DNA of 12,767 nucleotides from Propionivibrio sp. (GCA_003249625.1 QKII01000294.1:1-12767); one strand, 5' to 3'. Counted from the first letter of the stretch, positions 1 to 8,536 are shown. Translations and numbers: made by a program. Notes: generated by a model from the sequence alone, not told the origin.

Positions 1-675
1 AAACGCGGCTTGCCGATGACCATTTTCGGCGTATCGATGGCACTGCAACGCCACCCGGAACTCACGGCCGCCTTCAAGGAACTGGGGCATGAGATCGCCT
101 GTCACGGATGGCGGTGGATTCATTACCAGACGCTGGACGAGGCGACCGAGCGCGAGCACATGCGCATCGGCATGGAGATCATCGAACGCCTGACCGGAGA
201 ACGTCCGCTCGGTTGGTATACCGGCCGCGACAGTCCCAACACGCGGCGCCTGGTAGCCGACGACGGCGGCCTTGTCTACGACAGCGATTACTACGGCGAC
301 GACCTGCCGTTCTGGACCAAGGTCCAACGCAGCGATGGCGTCACGGTGCCGCACCTGATCGTGCCCTACACGCTGGACACCAACGACATGCGATTCTCGT
401 TGCCACAGGGTTTCAGCCAGGGCGACGATTTCTTCACCTACCTGCGCGATGCCTTCGACGTGCTCTATGCCGAGGGCGACGAGGCGCCAAAGATGCTAAG
501 CATCGGCATGCACTGCCGCCTGCTTGGCCGCCCCGGGCGATTCAAGGCACTCCAGAACTTCCTCGACTACATCGAGTCACATGACCGCGTCTGGATCTGC
601 CGGCGCATCGACATCGCCCGTCACTGGATCGACCGGCACCCGTTCGGCACGGCAACCTGTTCTGCCCATTCATGA
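1..675 (+). CDS. puuE: Allantoinase PuuE, polysaccharide-deacetylase-like (3' part; 5' end outside window)
   Basis: The reading frame is open from base 1, so the gene starts upstream; 224 codons are in the window, against roughly 300 for the family. PuuE is the cofactor-independent allantoinase of the NodB/polysaccharide deacetylase fold, which hydrolyses allantoin to allantoate in the cytoplasm. What supports this is the run [15 protein letters not shown] near the start of the visible part (the conserved His-containing deacetylase-fold motif), followed by [38 protein letters not shown] and [14 protein letters not shown], all typical of PuuE rather than of sugar deacetylases. The next two features, an allantoicase-like relic and allA, are the next enzymes of the same pathway, which supports the assignment. 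The frame ends cleanly in TGA. A chitin deacetylase-like enzyme is the alternative, but context makes that unlikely. Confidence 0.9.
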   Translation, partial: KRGLPMTIFGVSMALQRHPELTAAFKELGHEIACHGWRWIHYQTLDEATEREHMRIGMEIIERLTGERPLGWYTGRDSPNTRRLVADDGGLVYDSDYYGDDLPFWTKVQRSDGVTVPHLIVPYTLDTNDMRFSLPQGFSQGDDFFTYLRDAFDVLYAEGDEAPKMLSIGMHCRLLGRPGRFKALQNFLDYIESHDRVWICRRIDIARHWIDRHPFGTATCSAHS

Positions 676-688
676 GCAGACCGACACC

Positions 689-808
689 ATGCATTCACCC
701 GGTTCTCTCATCGCCGCGCTCGGCCCGATCAAACACATGCGTTTCAACCTGCATCCGGACGGCGGCGTTTCCCGCCTGCGCCTATGGGGCAACGAGGTGA
801 GCGCATGA
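689..808 (+). pseudogene. Allantoicase C-terminal relic (39 codons)
   Basis: A short frame from ATG 689 to TGA 806-808 encodes 39 residues. Its last two-thirds contains [18 protein letters not shown], which matches the signature that closes the repeat domains of allantoicase (pattern HVRxNxxPDGGxxRLRxxG). Full allantoicase is about 330 residues and converts allantoate to ureidoglycolate and urea, exactly the step between the flanking puuE and allA. The frame begins 13 bases after the puuE stop, so nearly the whole gene would have been deleted, leaving the 3' end and its ATGA overlap with allA. No strong Shine-Dalgarno sequence precedes ATG 689. The frame stays open further upstream only inside puuE, where it is a shadow. 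It may still be translated, mainly to couple allA translation. The homology is judged by eye from a short motif. Confidence 0.6.
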
Positions 809-1350
809 GCGAGTCGATCAGCATCTGGCTGCCCGCCGAACCGTTGTCGTCGGTCGCCTTCGCCCCGTATGGTCAGGTGATCGAGTGTGCGGGGCGCGAC
901 AGCTTTGCCATCAACGGTGGTAGCAGCGAGCGGTTTACCGATCTCGCACAGATGGAGACGGACCCCGCTGGACACCTGGCGCTGAGCATCTTCCAGGCGA
1001 AGCAACGACCGCAGCCCTTCGTTCTGACCACAATGGAACGACACCCCCTGGGTTCGCAGGCGTTCATGCCTTTGAAGGAACAGGCCTTCCTGATTGCAGT
1101 GGCGGCACAGACTCCCGAAGACGCGAAACCGATTGCGGGACAACTGAAAATTTTCCGCAGCAACGGTCATCAGGGAATCAACTTCAACGCAGGAGTCTGG
1201 CACCATCCCCTGATCGCGCTGAGCAATGGGGACTTCCTCGTCATCGACCGCATCGGCCCCGGCGCCAATTGCGAGGAGATCGACATCAGTCATTGGCGTG
1301 TAGGGATCGGGCACACGCCCGACACCGGCGGTTCCGTGTCTGACACATGA
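805..1350 (+). CDS. allA: Ureidoglycolate lyase AllA
   Basis: This 181-residue protein belongs to the ureidoglycolate lyase family (cupin fold), which splits ureidoglycolate into glyoxylate and urea in the last step of allantoin breakdown. Visible family motifs are the N-terminal FAPYGQVIE (residues 19-27), the metal/active-site segment [14 protein letters not shown] (77-90), [14 protein letters not shown] (127-139) and DFLVIDR (143-149). I chose ATG 805 over the in-frame ATG at 784 because it overlaps the preceding stop as ATGA, has GAGGTG a few bases upstream, and yields the normal N-terminus. The last roughly 15 residues run past the usual end of the domain and look unstructured. It is cotranscribed with puuE by position, and its product urea is the substrate of the urease encoded downstream. 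The last codons also contain the queF promoter. Confidence 0.94.
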   Translation: MSESISIWLPAEPLSSVAFAPYGQVIECAGRDSFAINGGSSERFTDLAQMETDPAGHLALSIFQAKQRPQPFVLTTMERHPLGSQAFMPLKEQAFLIAVAAQTPEDAKPIAGQLKIFRSNGHQGINFNAGVWHHPLIALSNGDFLVIDRIGPGANCEEIDISHWRVGIGHTPDTGGSVSDT

Positions 1351-1375
1351 ACGTTGACCGGTAGAATTCGCGGCA
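1340..1375 (+). promoter_or_regulatory. Sigma70-like queF promoter, probably leaderless
   Basis: CTGACA at 1340-1345 (5 of 6 to the -35 consensus) is followed after 16 bp by TAGAAT at 1362-1367 (5 of 6 to the -10 consensus). Only 7 bases separate the -10 box from ATG 1375, so transcription should start at or next to the A of the start codon, and there is no Shine-Dalgarno sequence. The -35 box overlaps the last codons of allA. Box matches are seen directly; leaderless transcription is inferred from spacing. Confidence 0.55.
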
Positions 1376-2214
1376 TGACTACACACATCGACCCCAGCCC
1401 GCTCTCCCCACTCGGCAAACCGACGGACTACCGCGACCAGTATGCCCCCGAGTTGCTGTTCCCCATCCCCCGCCAGATCAAGCGCGGCGAGATCGGCATC
1501 GAAGCGGCCGCATTGCCTTTTGTCGGCGAGGATGTCTGGAACGCCTATGAACTTTCCTGGCTGAACGGAAGAGGCAAGCCTGTCGTCGCCGTCGGCCGCT
1601 TTCGCGTGCCCGCAGATAGCCCGAACCTGATCGAATCCAAGTCGTTCAAGCTCTATCTGAACTCGTTCAACCAAACATCGTTCTCCGATGTTGATGACGT
1701 CGCGGCAACATTGGCCAGCGACCTCTCGGCCGCTGCCGGCAGCACCGTCGATATCGATCTTCAGCCACTCGGCGAGCGCCCCCAGGCCATCATCGCCTAC
1801 CCGGACGGCCAACTGCTGGACGAGCTCGATATTGCAATCGACACCTACGAACCGGCGCCCGGTTTTCTCAGCATTGCCGACGGTCCCGTCGTCGAAGAAA
1901 CGCTCTACTCGCACCTGCTCAAATCGAACTGCCTGGTCACGGGCCAGCCCGACTGGGGCATGCTGGTCATCCGCTATCGCGGCCGACCGATCGATCGCGC
2001 GGGACTGTTGCGCTACATTGTCTCCTTCCGCAAACACAACGAGTTTCATGAACAATGCGTCGAGCGCATTTATTGCGACCTCCAGCGCCAATGTACGCCC
2101 GAGGCACTCGCCGTGTATGCACGCTACACACGACGCGGCGGCCTCGACATCAACCCGTTCCGCAGCAGCGGCGAATTCTTGCCGCCCGCCAACATTCGCG
2201 AGATTCGGCAATGA
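1375..2214 (+). CDS. queF: NADPH-dependent 7-cyano-7-deazaguanine reductase QueF (type II)
   Basis: QueF reduces the nitrile of preQ0 to the aminomethyl group of preQ1 with two NADPH, in the queuosine tRNA-modification pathway. The 279-residue length matches the long, two-domain (YqcD/E. coli-like) type II form. The NADPH-binding motif ESKSFKLYLNSFNQTSF lies at residues 87-103. The nucleophilic cysteine is C186 in SNCLVTGQPDWG, with the acid D193 in the same motif, and HNEFHEQC at 221-228 carries the conserved His and Glu. An in-frame TTG at 1354 is rejected as start because those bases lie within the promoter. ATG 1375 gives the standard N-terminus. The gene is unrelated to the purine and urea genes on either side and has its own promoter, so it looks like an independent unit lodged between them. 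Confidence 0.97.
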   Translation: MTTHIDPSPLSPLGKPTDYRDQYAPELLFPIPRQIKRGEIGIEAAALPFVGEDVWNAYELSWLNGRGKPVVAVGRFRVPADSPNLIESKSFKLYLNSFNQTSFSDVDDVAATLASDLSAAAGSTVDIDLQPLGERPQAIIAYPDGQLLDELDIAIDTYEPAPGFLSIADGPVVEETLYSHLLKSNCLVTGQPDWGMLVIRYRGRPIDRAGLLRYIVSFRKHNEFHEQCVERIYCDLQRQCTPEALAVYARYTRRGGLDINPFRSSGEFLPPANIREIRQ

Positions 2215-2234
2215 CGACACGTCCCTGTGTGCAT

Positions 2235-2252
2235 ATACGCATTATTGCGTAT
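2235..2252. promoter_or_regulatory. Palindrome upstream of ureD (possible operator)
   Basis: In the 73-bp gap between queF and ureD, ATACGCA (2235-2241) and TGCGTAT (2246-2252) form a perfect 7-bp inverted repeat around TTAT. It is AT-rich at the ends and has no T tract after it, so a dimeric regulator site is likelier than a terminator. It does not fit the NAC spacing (ATA-N9-TAT), and I see no correctly spaced sigma54 GG-N10-GC box. I also see no convincing sigma70 boxes here, although the urease operon should have a promoter in this gap. The regulator is unknown. Confidence 0.35.
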
Positions 2253-2287
2253 GGCCCGAAAAATAGGCCTTGTCCACAATCAGACGT

Positions 2288-3139
2288 ATGACCTGTCGAC
2301 CACCGACCAACCTGCAACCATGGCACGCCGAGTTGCAACTGGGCTTTGCCCGCGACGGGAAACGCTCCGTACTGCACGAGCGTCGGCACTTCGGCCCCTT
2401 GCGCGTGCAGAAAGCCCTGTACCCGGAAGGCGATGACGTCTGTCAGGTAATCTTGCTGCATCCACCGTCTGGCATCGTCGGCGGCGACCACCTCAGAATC
2501 ACGGCGCGGGTCGGGCCTGAAGCCCACGCGCAACTCACCACGCCGGGCGCGGGCAAGTGGTATCGATCGGGCGGCGCCGAGGCATCGCAGACACTCGATT
2601 TCAACGTCGCCGACGGCGCTATTCTCGAATGGCTACCCCAGGAAACGATCGTTTTCGACGGCGCGCAGAGCCGGATGAACGCCACCGTTCAACTGGGTAG
2701 TGGCAGCCGCTACATCGGCTGGGAAATCCTCTGCTTGGGCCGTAGCGCCTCCGGCGAGCGCTTCACCAACGGTCGCGTCGCCCTGCACACGCGCATCGAA
2801 CGCAACGGCCAGCCGCTTTGGCTTGAACGCGGCCACATCGACGGCAACGACCCGATGCTCGCCAGCATTGCCGGCTGGGCCGGCGCCTCCGTCGCTGGCA
2901 CGCTACTGGCCACACTGGAGGCCAGCGACAACGTTACGTCATTGCTCGCTGCCTGCCGCGCCATCGCCCCGAGCGATGATGCCGAACACGCGCTGACCGC
3001 CTTGCCCAATCTGCTTGTTGCACGCTATCTTGGACATAACAGCGAGGCGTCCCGCCTGTGGTTCGCCGAGCTTTGGCACATTCTGCGCCCCGCCCTGCTG
3101 GGTCGGCCCGCGTTAGCCCCACGAATCTGGAACACTTGA
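2288..3139 (+). CDS. ureD: Urease accessory protein UreD (UreH)
   Basis: UreD is the scaffold that binds apo-urease first and, with UreF and UreG, channels nickel into the active site. The 283-residue protein shows the family signatures WHAELQLGF (residues 12-20), RRHFGPLRVQKALYPEG (32-48), LLHPPSGIVGGDHL (56-69), LTTPGAGKWYRS (83-94) and LEWLPQETIVFDGA (113-126). It is the first gene of the operon, as in most beta- and gammaproteobacterial clusters. The start is not certain: ATG 2288 has only a weak upstream ribosome site, and an in-frame TTG at 2270 would add six residues. I prefer ATG. The gene ends 12 bases before ureA. Confidence 0.95.
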   Translation: MTCRPPTNLQPWHAELQLGFARDGKRSVLHERRHFGPLRVQKALYPEGDDVCQVILLHPPSGIVGGDHLRITARVGPEAHAQLTTPGAGKWYRSGGAEASQTLDFNVADGAILEWLPQETIVFDGAQSRMNATVQLGSGSRYIGWEILCLGRSASGERFTNGRVALHTRIERNGQPLWLERGHIDGNDPMLASIAGWAGASVAGTLLATLEASDNVTSLLAACRAIAPSDDAEHALTALPNLLVARYLGHNSEASRLWFAELWHILRPALLGRPALAPRIWNT

Positions 3140-3151
3140 GAAGGAGCGTTT

Positions 3152-3454
3152 ATGGAATTGACCCCGAGAGAAAAAGACAAGTTGCTCATTTTTACCGCCG
3201 GATTGCTTGCCGAGCGGCGCAAGGCGCGTGGACTGAAGCTGAACTACCCGGAGGCCGTCGCGCTGATCACCTGCGCAATCATGGAGGGCGCCCGCGAAGG
3301 CAAGAGCGTAGCCGAGTTGATGAGCGACGGCACCCAGGTGCTCACGCGTGCCGACGTGATGGACGGCATCGCCGAGATGATCCCGGAAATTCAGGTCGAA
3401 GCCACCTTCCCCGACGGCACCAAGCTTGTCACCGTACATCACCCGATTGTCTGA
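3152..3454 (+). CDS. ureA: Urease gamma subunit UreA
   Basis: At 100 residues this is the standard length of the separate gamma subunit of the (UreABC)3 urease, which hydrolyses urea to ammonia and carbamate. The whole sequence is diagnostic: [20 protein letters not shown] at the N-terminus, [12 protein letters not shown] (residues 28-39), [15 protein letters not shown] (39-53) and the C-terminal [19 protein letters not shown]. It has the best ribosome site in the operon, AAGGAG at 3141-3146, five bases before ATG, which fits high expression of a structural subunit. The split gamma and beta genes are the normal proteobacterial arrangement, unlike the fused subunit of Helicobacter. Confidence 0.98.
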   Translation: MELTPREKDKLLIFTAGLLAERRKARGLKLNYPEAVALITCAIMEGAREGKSVAELMSDGTQVLTRADVMDGIAEMIPEIQVEATFPDGTKLVTVHHPIV

Positions 3455-3473
3455 CCCAAAGGAGCCCATCATC

Positions 3474-4040
3474 ATGTCCAAACGTCTGATTTCCGCAATT
3501 CTCCTTTCCGCACTCCCGCTCGCCGCGCTCGCCCATACAGGGCATGGCGATCACGGCTTCATGGACGGTTTCACCCACCCCTTCCTCGGCCTCGACCACC
3601 TGCTGGCGATGCTGCTCGTCGGCGTCTGGAGCGTGCTGCACGCGCGGCACGTCGCCCTGGCGCCACTGACCTTCGTCGCATTGCTCGCCACGGGGGCTGC
3701 ACTTGGCCAGCACGGCCTCATCGTCCCGCAACTGGAACCGCTCGTCGCGGCTTCTGTACTGGTTCTCGGTGTAATGCTGACGTTGCCGTTCCGCCTCGGT
3801 CTATCGGCCGCTCTCGCCGTCATTGGCGGTTTCGCACTCTTCCACGGCATGGCGCACGGTGGCGAACTGGAGCAAGGCTCGATGATCATGGCCGGCATCA
3901 TTTTCGGCTCTGCCGTCCTGCACGGTCTCGGCATGGGCCTCGCGCACTTCGTGCTGAAGAATCGTCCTACGCTCGCGTTGCGTCTCGGCCAACTCGTCGC
4001 CATCGTCGGTGGCGGCCTCGTTCTTTCGACCGTTCTCTAA
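3474..4040 (+). CDS. ureJ: HupE/UreJ-family nickel permease
   Basis: This 188-residue integral membrane protein belongs to the HupE/UreJ family, secondary transporters thought to import nickel. Residues 1-20 form a classic Sec signal peptide ending ALA, followed by a His-rich mature N-terminus (HTGHGDHG). The family motif [13 protein letters not shown] spans residues 35-47 and a second His motif, FHGMAHGGE, lies at 123-131. About six hydrophobic segments follow. AAAGGAG at 3458-3464 supports ATG 3474. A longer frame from 3426 would overlap ureA and lacks a signal peptide start. Its place between ureA and ureB is known from urease clusters such as that of Bordetella, and it implies a role in supplying nickel to the two-nickel urease centre. 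Transport itself is inferred from the family. Confidence 0.92.
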   Translation: MSKRLISAILLSALPLAALAHTGHGDHGFMDGFTHPFLGLDHLLAMLLVGVWSVLHARHVALAPLTFVALLATGAALGQHGLIVPQLEPLVAASVLVLGVMLTLPFRLGLSAALAVIGGFALFHGMAHGGELEQGSMIMAGIIFGSAVLHGLGMGLAHFVLKNRPTLALRLGQLVAIVGGGLVLSTVL

Positions 4041-4050
4041 GGAACCGCCC

Positions 4051-4352
4051 ATGATCCCCGGAGAAATGCTCGTCGAACCCGGCGAACTCGAGCTCAACGC
4101 CGGCCGTCCGACGCTGACCATCGTTGTTGCCAACACCGGCGACCGACCGATCCAGGTCGGTTCGCACTACCACTTTTATGAAACCAATCCGGCGCTATCG
4201 TTCGACCGCGAAGCCGCAAAAGGCTTCCGGCTCGATATCGCGGCGGGCACCGCCGTGCGCTTCGAGCCCGGCCAGACGCGGACCATCCAATTGGTCGCCC
4301 TCACGGGGGATCGCAAGGTCTATGGCTTCCGCGGCATGATTCAGGGGGACCT

Positions 4353-4356
<4 letters not shown>
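4051..4356 (+). CDS. ureB: Urease beta subunit UreB
   Basis: The 101-residue protein is the beta subunit of the trimer of UreABC heterotrimers. It has the canonical start [20 protein letters not shown], the motif [14 protein letters not shown] (residues 36-49), the [24 protein letters not shown] block (51-74) split over two strands of the beta fold, and the end [15 protein letters not shown] 4051 follows AAGGA at 4039-4043. The reading frame is open back to 4009, but that part lies in the ureJ end and is a shadow. The stop codon overlaps the ureC start as ATGA, so beta and alpha subunits are probably made in coupled fashion and equal amounts. Confidence 0.97.
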
Positions 4357-6059
<1,703 letters not shown>

Positions 6060-6060
6060 G

Positions 6061-6624
6061 ATGCTGATACTCAACCAACGAACCCAGGCACCGGCCACCG
6101 ATTCGGTGGCCCTGCACTACGACGAGCGTAAACGTAGCCGTCTCAAGGTCGTACTCGCTTCCGGCAAGGAGGCGGGTATTTTTCTTGAGCGCGGCGATCA
6201 TCTGCACGGCGGCGACCGGCTGCTGGCGGAGGATGGAATCTCTGTCGTCGAAATTCTCGCCGCACCGGAGAAATTGATCGAAGCGACGGCTGACACACCC
6301 CTGCTCTTCGCGCGCGCCGCCTATCATCTCGGAAATCGCCACGTACCGGTGCAGATCCTGCCGACCACCAATGGCGGCACCCTGCGCTTCCAGACCGACC
6401 ACGTGCTGGCCGAGATGGTCAAGGGACTCGGTTGCGTTGTCGCCGAAGCCGAAGCGCCGTTTCAGCCTGAGTCAGGTGCCTATGGCGCCCACGGCGGCCA
6501 TCACCACCATGGTGATGACGATCACGACCATCACAGCGACGAGCACGCCCGCCTGCACAACCCCGGCCACGGCCCGCACCGGTCGATGCCGAAGATTCAC
6601 GAATTCAAGCCCGCAAAGCCGTGA
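6061..6624 (+). CDS. ureE: Urease nickel metallochaperone UreE with His-rich tail
   Basis: UreE dimers carry nickel to the UreD-UreF-UreG-urease complex. The 187-residue protein has the N-terminal peptide-binding domain (for example FLERGDHLHGGDRL, residues 41-54) and the C-terminal metal domain with YHLGNRHVPVQ (88-98), in which H94 is the conserved interfacial nickel ligand. From residue 144 to 180 there is a tail with 13 histidines and several aspartates (HHHH at 147-150), a known but variable nickel-storage extension as in Klebsiella UreE. The ATG lies one base after the ureC stop with no visible Shine-Dalgarno sequence, so translation is probably by reinitiation. The stop overlaps the ureF start (GTGA). 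Confidence 0.96.
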   Translation: MLILNQRTQAPATDSVALHYDERKRSRLKVVLASGKEAGIFLERGDHLHGGDRLLAEDGISVVEILAAPEKLIEATADTPLLFARAAYHLGNRHVPVQILPTTNGGTLRFQTDHVLAEMVKGLGCVVAEAEAPFQPESGAYGAHGGHHHHGDDDHDHHSDEHARLHNPGHGPHRSMPKIHEFKPAKP

Positions 6625-7313
6625 ACGAAGCATCGCCCTTCGCACTGGTTCGCCTCATGCAGCTCGTCAGCCCGGCCCTGCCGGTAGGTGCATACACCTA
6701 TTCGCAGGGATTGGAATGGGCCGTTGAGTCCGGACGGATTCGCGATGAAGCCACCGCCGGTGAGTGGATAAACGATCTGATGCGGCACGGTATCGGTCGC
6801 TTTGAGGCGCCCCTGGTGGCTCGCTTGATGCAGCACTGGAACCAAACAGACACAACGGAAATCGTCCGCCTCAACGCCGACTTTCTCGCCAGCCGCGAGT
6901 CGGCCGAGCTGCGCGCCGAAACCGTACAGATGGGCTTCTCGCTCAACCGTCTACTCGCCGATCTGCGCGAGCCGGCGCTGGAGGAGTTGCGCACCGAGCT
7001 CGCCCGCTTGCCCGAAATCGCCTTCCCGACCGTGTGGTCCGGCCTTGCTGCCGTCTGGCGCATCGATCAGCAATCCGCTGTCGCCGGTTACCTCTGGGCG
7101 TGGGCCGAGAACCAGGTAATGGCTGCACTCAAGGCGGTGCCGCTCGGCCAGGCCGCCGGGCAACGCCTGCTGGCCAAACTCGGACAAACGGTGCCTGCCA
7201 TCGCCGAATCGGCGCTTACCCTCGACGAGCAACACTGGAGCAACTTCACTCCGGCGTTCGCCCTCTGCTGCGCGCGCCACGAAACCCAATATTCCCGACT
7301 TTTCAGATCGTAA
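6621..7313 (+). CDS. ureF: Urease accessory protein UreF
   Basis: UreF is the all-helical accessory protein that bridges UreD and the UreG GTPase and gates nickel delivery. The 230-residue sequence shows the family hallmark [20 protein letters not shown] near residues 15-34, then a GEWI-type helix and a C-terminal [11 protein letters not shown], matching the conserved RxHETQxxRLFRS ending needed for UreG contact. I take the GTG at 6621 as start because it overlaps the ureE stop as GTGA and gives the usual spacing before the SPALPVG motif. The next in-frame ATG at 6657 would cut off conserved sequence. The stop is four bases before ureG. Confidence 0.95.
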   Translation: MNEASPFALVRLMQLVSPALPVGAYTYSQGLEWAVESGRIRDEATAGEWINDLMRHGIGRFEAPLVARLMQHWNQTDTTEIVRLNADFLASRESAELRAETVQMGFSLNRLLADLREPALEELRTELARLPEIAFPTVWSGLAAVWRIDQQSAVAGYLWAWAENQVMAALKAVPLGQAAGQRLLAKLGQTVPAIAESALTLDEQHWSNFTPAFALCCARHETQYSRLFRS

Positions 7314-7317
7314 CCTC

Positions 7318-7941
7318 ATGACTTCACGAACTTCCCCCCTCCGCGTCGGCATCGGCGGCCCCGTTGGCTCCGGCAAGACCGCGCTGACACTGGCGCTCTG
7401 CCAGGCATTGCGCGAACAGATCGACATGGCCGTCGTAACCAACGACATCTACACCGCCGAGGATGCAAAATTCCTCGTCGCGCACTCGGCGCTGCCGCCC
7501 GAGCGGATCATGGGCGTCGAGACCGGTGGCTGCCCGCACACGGCGATCCGCGAGGATGCCTCGATCAACCTGGAAGCCATCGACCGTCTGCAACGCGCCT
7601 TCCCTGACGTGCAACTGATCCTCGTCGAATCGGGCGGCGACAATCTCGCCGCGACTTTCTCGCCGGAATTGTCGGACCTGACGATCTACGTCATCGACGT
7701 CGCCGCCGGCGAGAAAATCCCGCGCAAGGGTGGCCCCGGCATCACCAAGTCAGACCTGCTGGTCATCAACAAGATCGACCTCGCACCGATGGTCGGCGCC
7801 TCGCTGGACGTCATGGCACACGACGCAAAGGTACAGCGCGGGGAGCGGCCGTTCATCTTCACCAACCTCAAGACGGGGCAGGGGCTCAGCGACGTCATCA
7901 ACTTCATTCGCGAGAAGGGGATGCTGGCGGTGACGGCGTAA
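7318..7941 (+). CDS. ureG: Urease accessory GTPase UreG
   Basis: UreG is the SIMIBI-class GTPase whose nucleotide-driven dimerisation carries nickel into urease. The 207-residue protein has the P-loop GPVGSGKT (residues 14-21), the nickel-binding invariant CPH (72-74) in [15 protein letters not shown], the [16 protein letters not shown] block (103-118) and the guanine-specificity motif NKID (151-154). The P-loop, CPH and NKID motifs all look intact. ATG 7318 is four bases after ureF. It is the last gene of the urease operon, and a long hairpin lies 10 bases after its stop. Confidence 0.98.
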   Translation: MTSRTSPLRVGIGGPVGSGKTALTLALCQALREQIDMAVVTNDIYTAEDAKFLVAHSALPPERIMGVETGGCPHTAIREDASINLEAIDRLQRAFPDVQLILVESGGDNLAATFSPELSDLTIYVIDVAAGEKIPRKGGPGITKSDLLVINKIDLAPMVGASLDVMAHDAKVQRGERPFIFTNLKTGQGLSDVINFIREKGMLAVTA

Positions 7942-7951
7942 TCCGGCGATC

Positions 7952-7980
7952 ACACAGCGTCACATACTCGTGACGCGTGT
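7952..7980 (+). terminator. Hairpin after ureG, probable operon end
   Basis: GCGTCAC (7957-7963) pairs perfectly with GTGACGC (7970-7976) across the 6-base loop ATACTC. Beyond a single bulged A at 7956, ACAC (7952-7955) pairs with GTGT (7977-7980), giving an 11-bp stem. It starts 10 bases after the ureG stop, where a terminator is expected. No U tract follows, so it may be a 3'-end stabiliser or processing structure, or act with Rho, rather than an intrinsic terminator. Confidence 0.45.
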
Positions 7981-8048
7981 TACATGAGAAAAAAGAAAGG
8001 ACAACAGACACCCCTCCCTTTGCTCGATACCATGAGTTCCGTCGGATA

Positions 8049-8085
8049 GGAAAATGCTTCATCACCTTGATGACATGAGTTTTCC
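8049..8085 (+). promoter_or_regulatory. Two-tier stem-loop in the leader of the 61-residue protein gene
   Basis: GGAAAA (8049-8054) is complementary to TTTTCC (8080-8085). Inside it, TCATC (8059-8063) pairs with GATGA (8069-8073) around ACCTT, with 4- and 6-base unpaired stretches between the two helices. The structure ends 9 bases before the AAAGGA ribosome site at 8095-8100, so it could affect translation or message stability. It does not match a riboswitch class I know. No convincing sigma70 promoter was seen between 7981 and 8106. Confidence 0.3.
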
Positions 8086-8106
8086 AACTTACTGAAAGGA
8101 ACGATC

Positions 8107-8292
8107 ATGAATGCAAATTTCTTTATCGAGCACGCTATTGAGATCCATCTCCTCGCCGGACTGCTATCCATTGTTGGCGGATTCGCTCTCATTGGCATCT
8201 TCAAGCTAGTTGCGACGACCTGCGCGGGACTGGCCGACAAGGCTCCCACTGGCGTCAGCGCTAACCGCACCTTCGCCCTCGGCGCCCACTGA
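8107..8292 (+). CDS. Small single-span membrane protein, unknown function
   Basis: I do not recognise this 61-residue protein. Residues 13-42 form one long hydrophobic segment rich in Gly, Ala, Leu and Ile, with FIEHAIEIH before it and a short polar tail (LADKAPTGVSANRT) after it. The segment is too long to be only a cleaved signal, and no clear AxA cleavage site is seen, so a single-pass inner-membrane peptide is most likely. AAAGGA at 8095-8100 is well spaced from ATG 8107, which makes a real gene likely despite the size. It stands alone, after the urease operon hairpin and before a 244-bp gap, so neighbours say nothing about its job. Small subunits of membrane complexes and regulatory peptides are both possible. 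Confidence 0.65.
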   Translation: MNANFFIEHAIEIHLLAGLLSIVGGFALIGIFKLVATTCAGLADKAPTGVSANRTFALGAH

Positions 8293-8306
8293 GCATCATG
8301 GGCCAA

Positions 8307-8406
8307 GGCACTTCCGGCCGGAGAATCTGACCGCCAACAACCAGACAGGGGCGCACCGACCTTTTGCGTAACCTGACATGGAAGAGGCACTCCGGCTGGA
8401 ACCTGA
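8307..8406. repeat. Imperfect direct repeat pair in the gap before glpM
   Basis: The 244-bp stretch 8293-8536 contains no convincing gene. Bases 8307-8330 (GGCACTTCCGGCCGGA then GAATCTGA) and 8386-8406 (GGCACTCCGGCTGGA then ACCTGA) are similar copies 79 bases apart, differing by small indels and substitutions. The first copy holds the 10-bp palindrome TCCGGCCGGA. No terminator T tract follows. The only other thing I see in the gap is the glpM promoter candidate at its right end. Confidence 0.3.
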
Positions 8407-8521
8407 TTTCCCCTCCCCCAGCAACAAAACGCCGCTGATCGTTACGAACTTCTACAATCGTCCAGCGACGAATCGAGCTTTCCCCGTAAGCAACAAAAAT
8501 TCCGGACAATCGCAGCTCCGT

Positions 8522-8536
8522 TAGAATTCGGGAATC
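8522..8536 (+). promoter_or_regulatory. glpM -10 box candidate, near-leaderless
   Basis: TAGAAT at 8522-8527 (5 of 6 to the -10 consensus) ends 9 bases before ATG 8537, and no Shine-Dalgarno sequence separates them. The surrounding TAGAATTCG is identical to the queF promoter at 1362-1370. A matching -35 box is weak (TTCCGG at 8500-8505 with a 16-bp spacer shares only two consensus bases), so confidence is lower than for queF. Confidence 0.4.

Noticed and set aside
670..2220. A 516-codon open frame on the minus strand
   Set aside because: It lies fully antisense to allA and queF, both of which have clear family motifs. Its translation is low-complexity and resembles no family, as expected for a GC-rich shadow frame.
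2253..2268. Possible sigma54 (-24/-12) promoter before ureD
   Set aside because: GG and the following GC are 12-13 bases apart, not the required 10, and the flanking consensus is poor.
2150..2533. A minus-strand frame across the queF-ureD gap
   Set aside because: It overlaps the conserved start of ureD and end of queF, has no ribosome site support and no recognisable motif.
6490..6560. CAC/CAT-rich stretch as a simple-sequence repeat
   Set aside because: It is the coding sequence of the UreE histidine tail. Codons are mixed and there is no regular nucleotide repeat.
8261..8509. An 82-codon minus-strand frame in the gap before glpM
   Set aside because: It overlaps the 3' end of the small membrane protein gene and looks like random Arg/Gly-rich sequence with no family likeness. 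I cannot support it as a gene.
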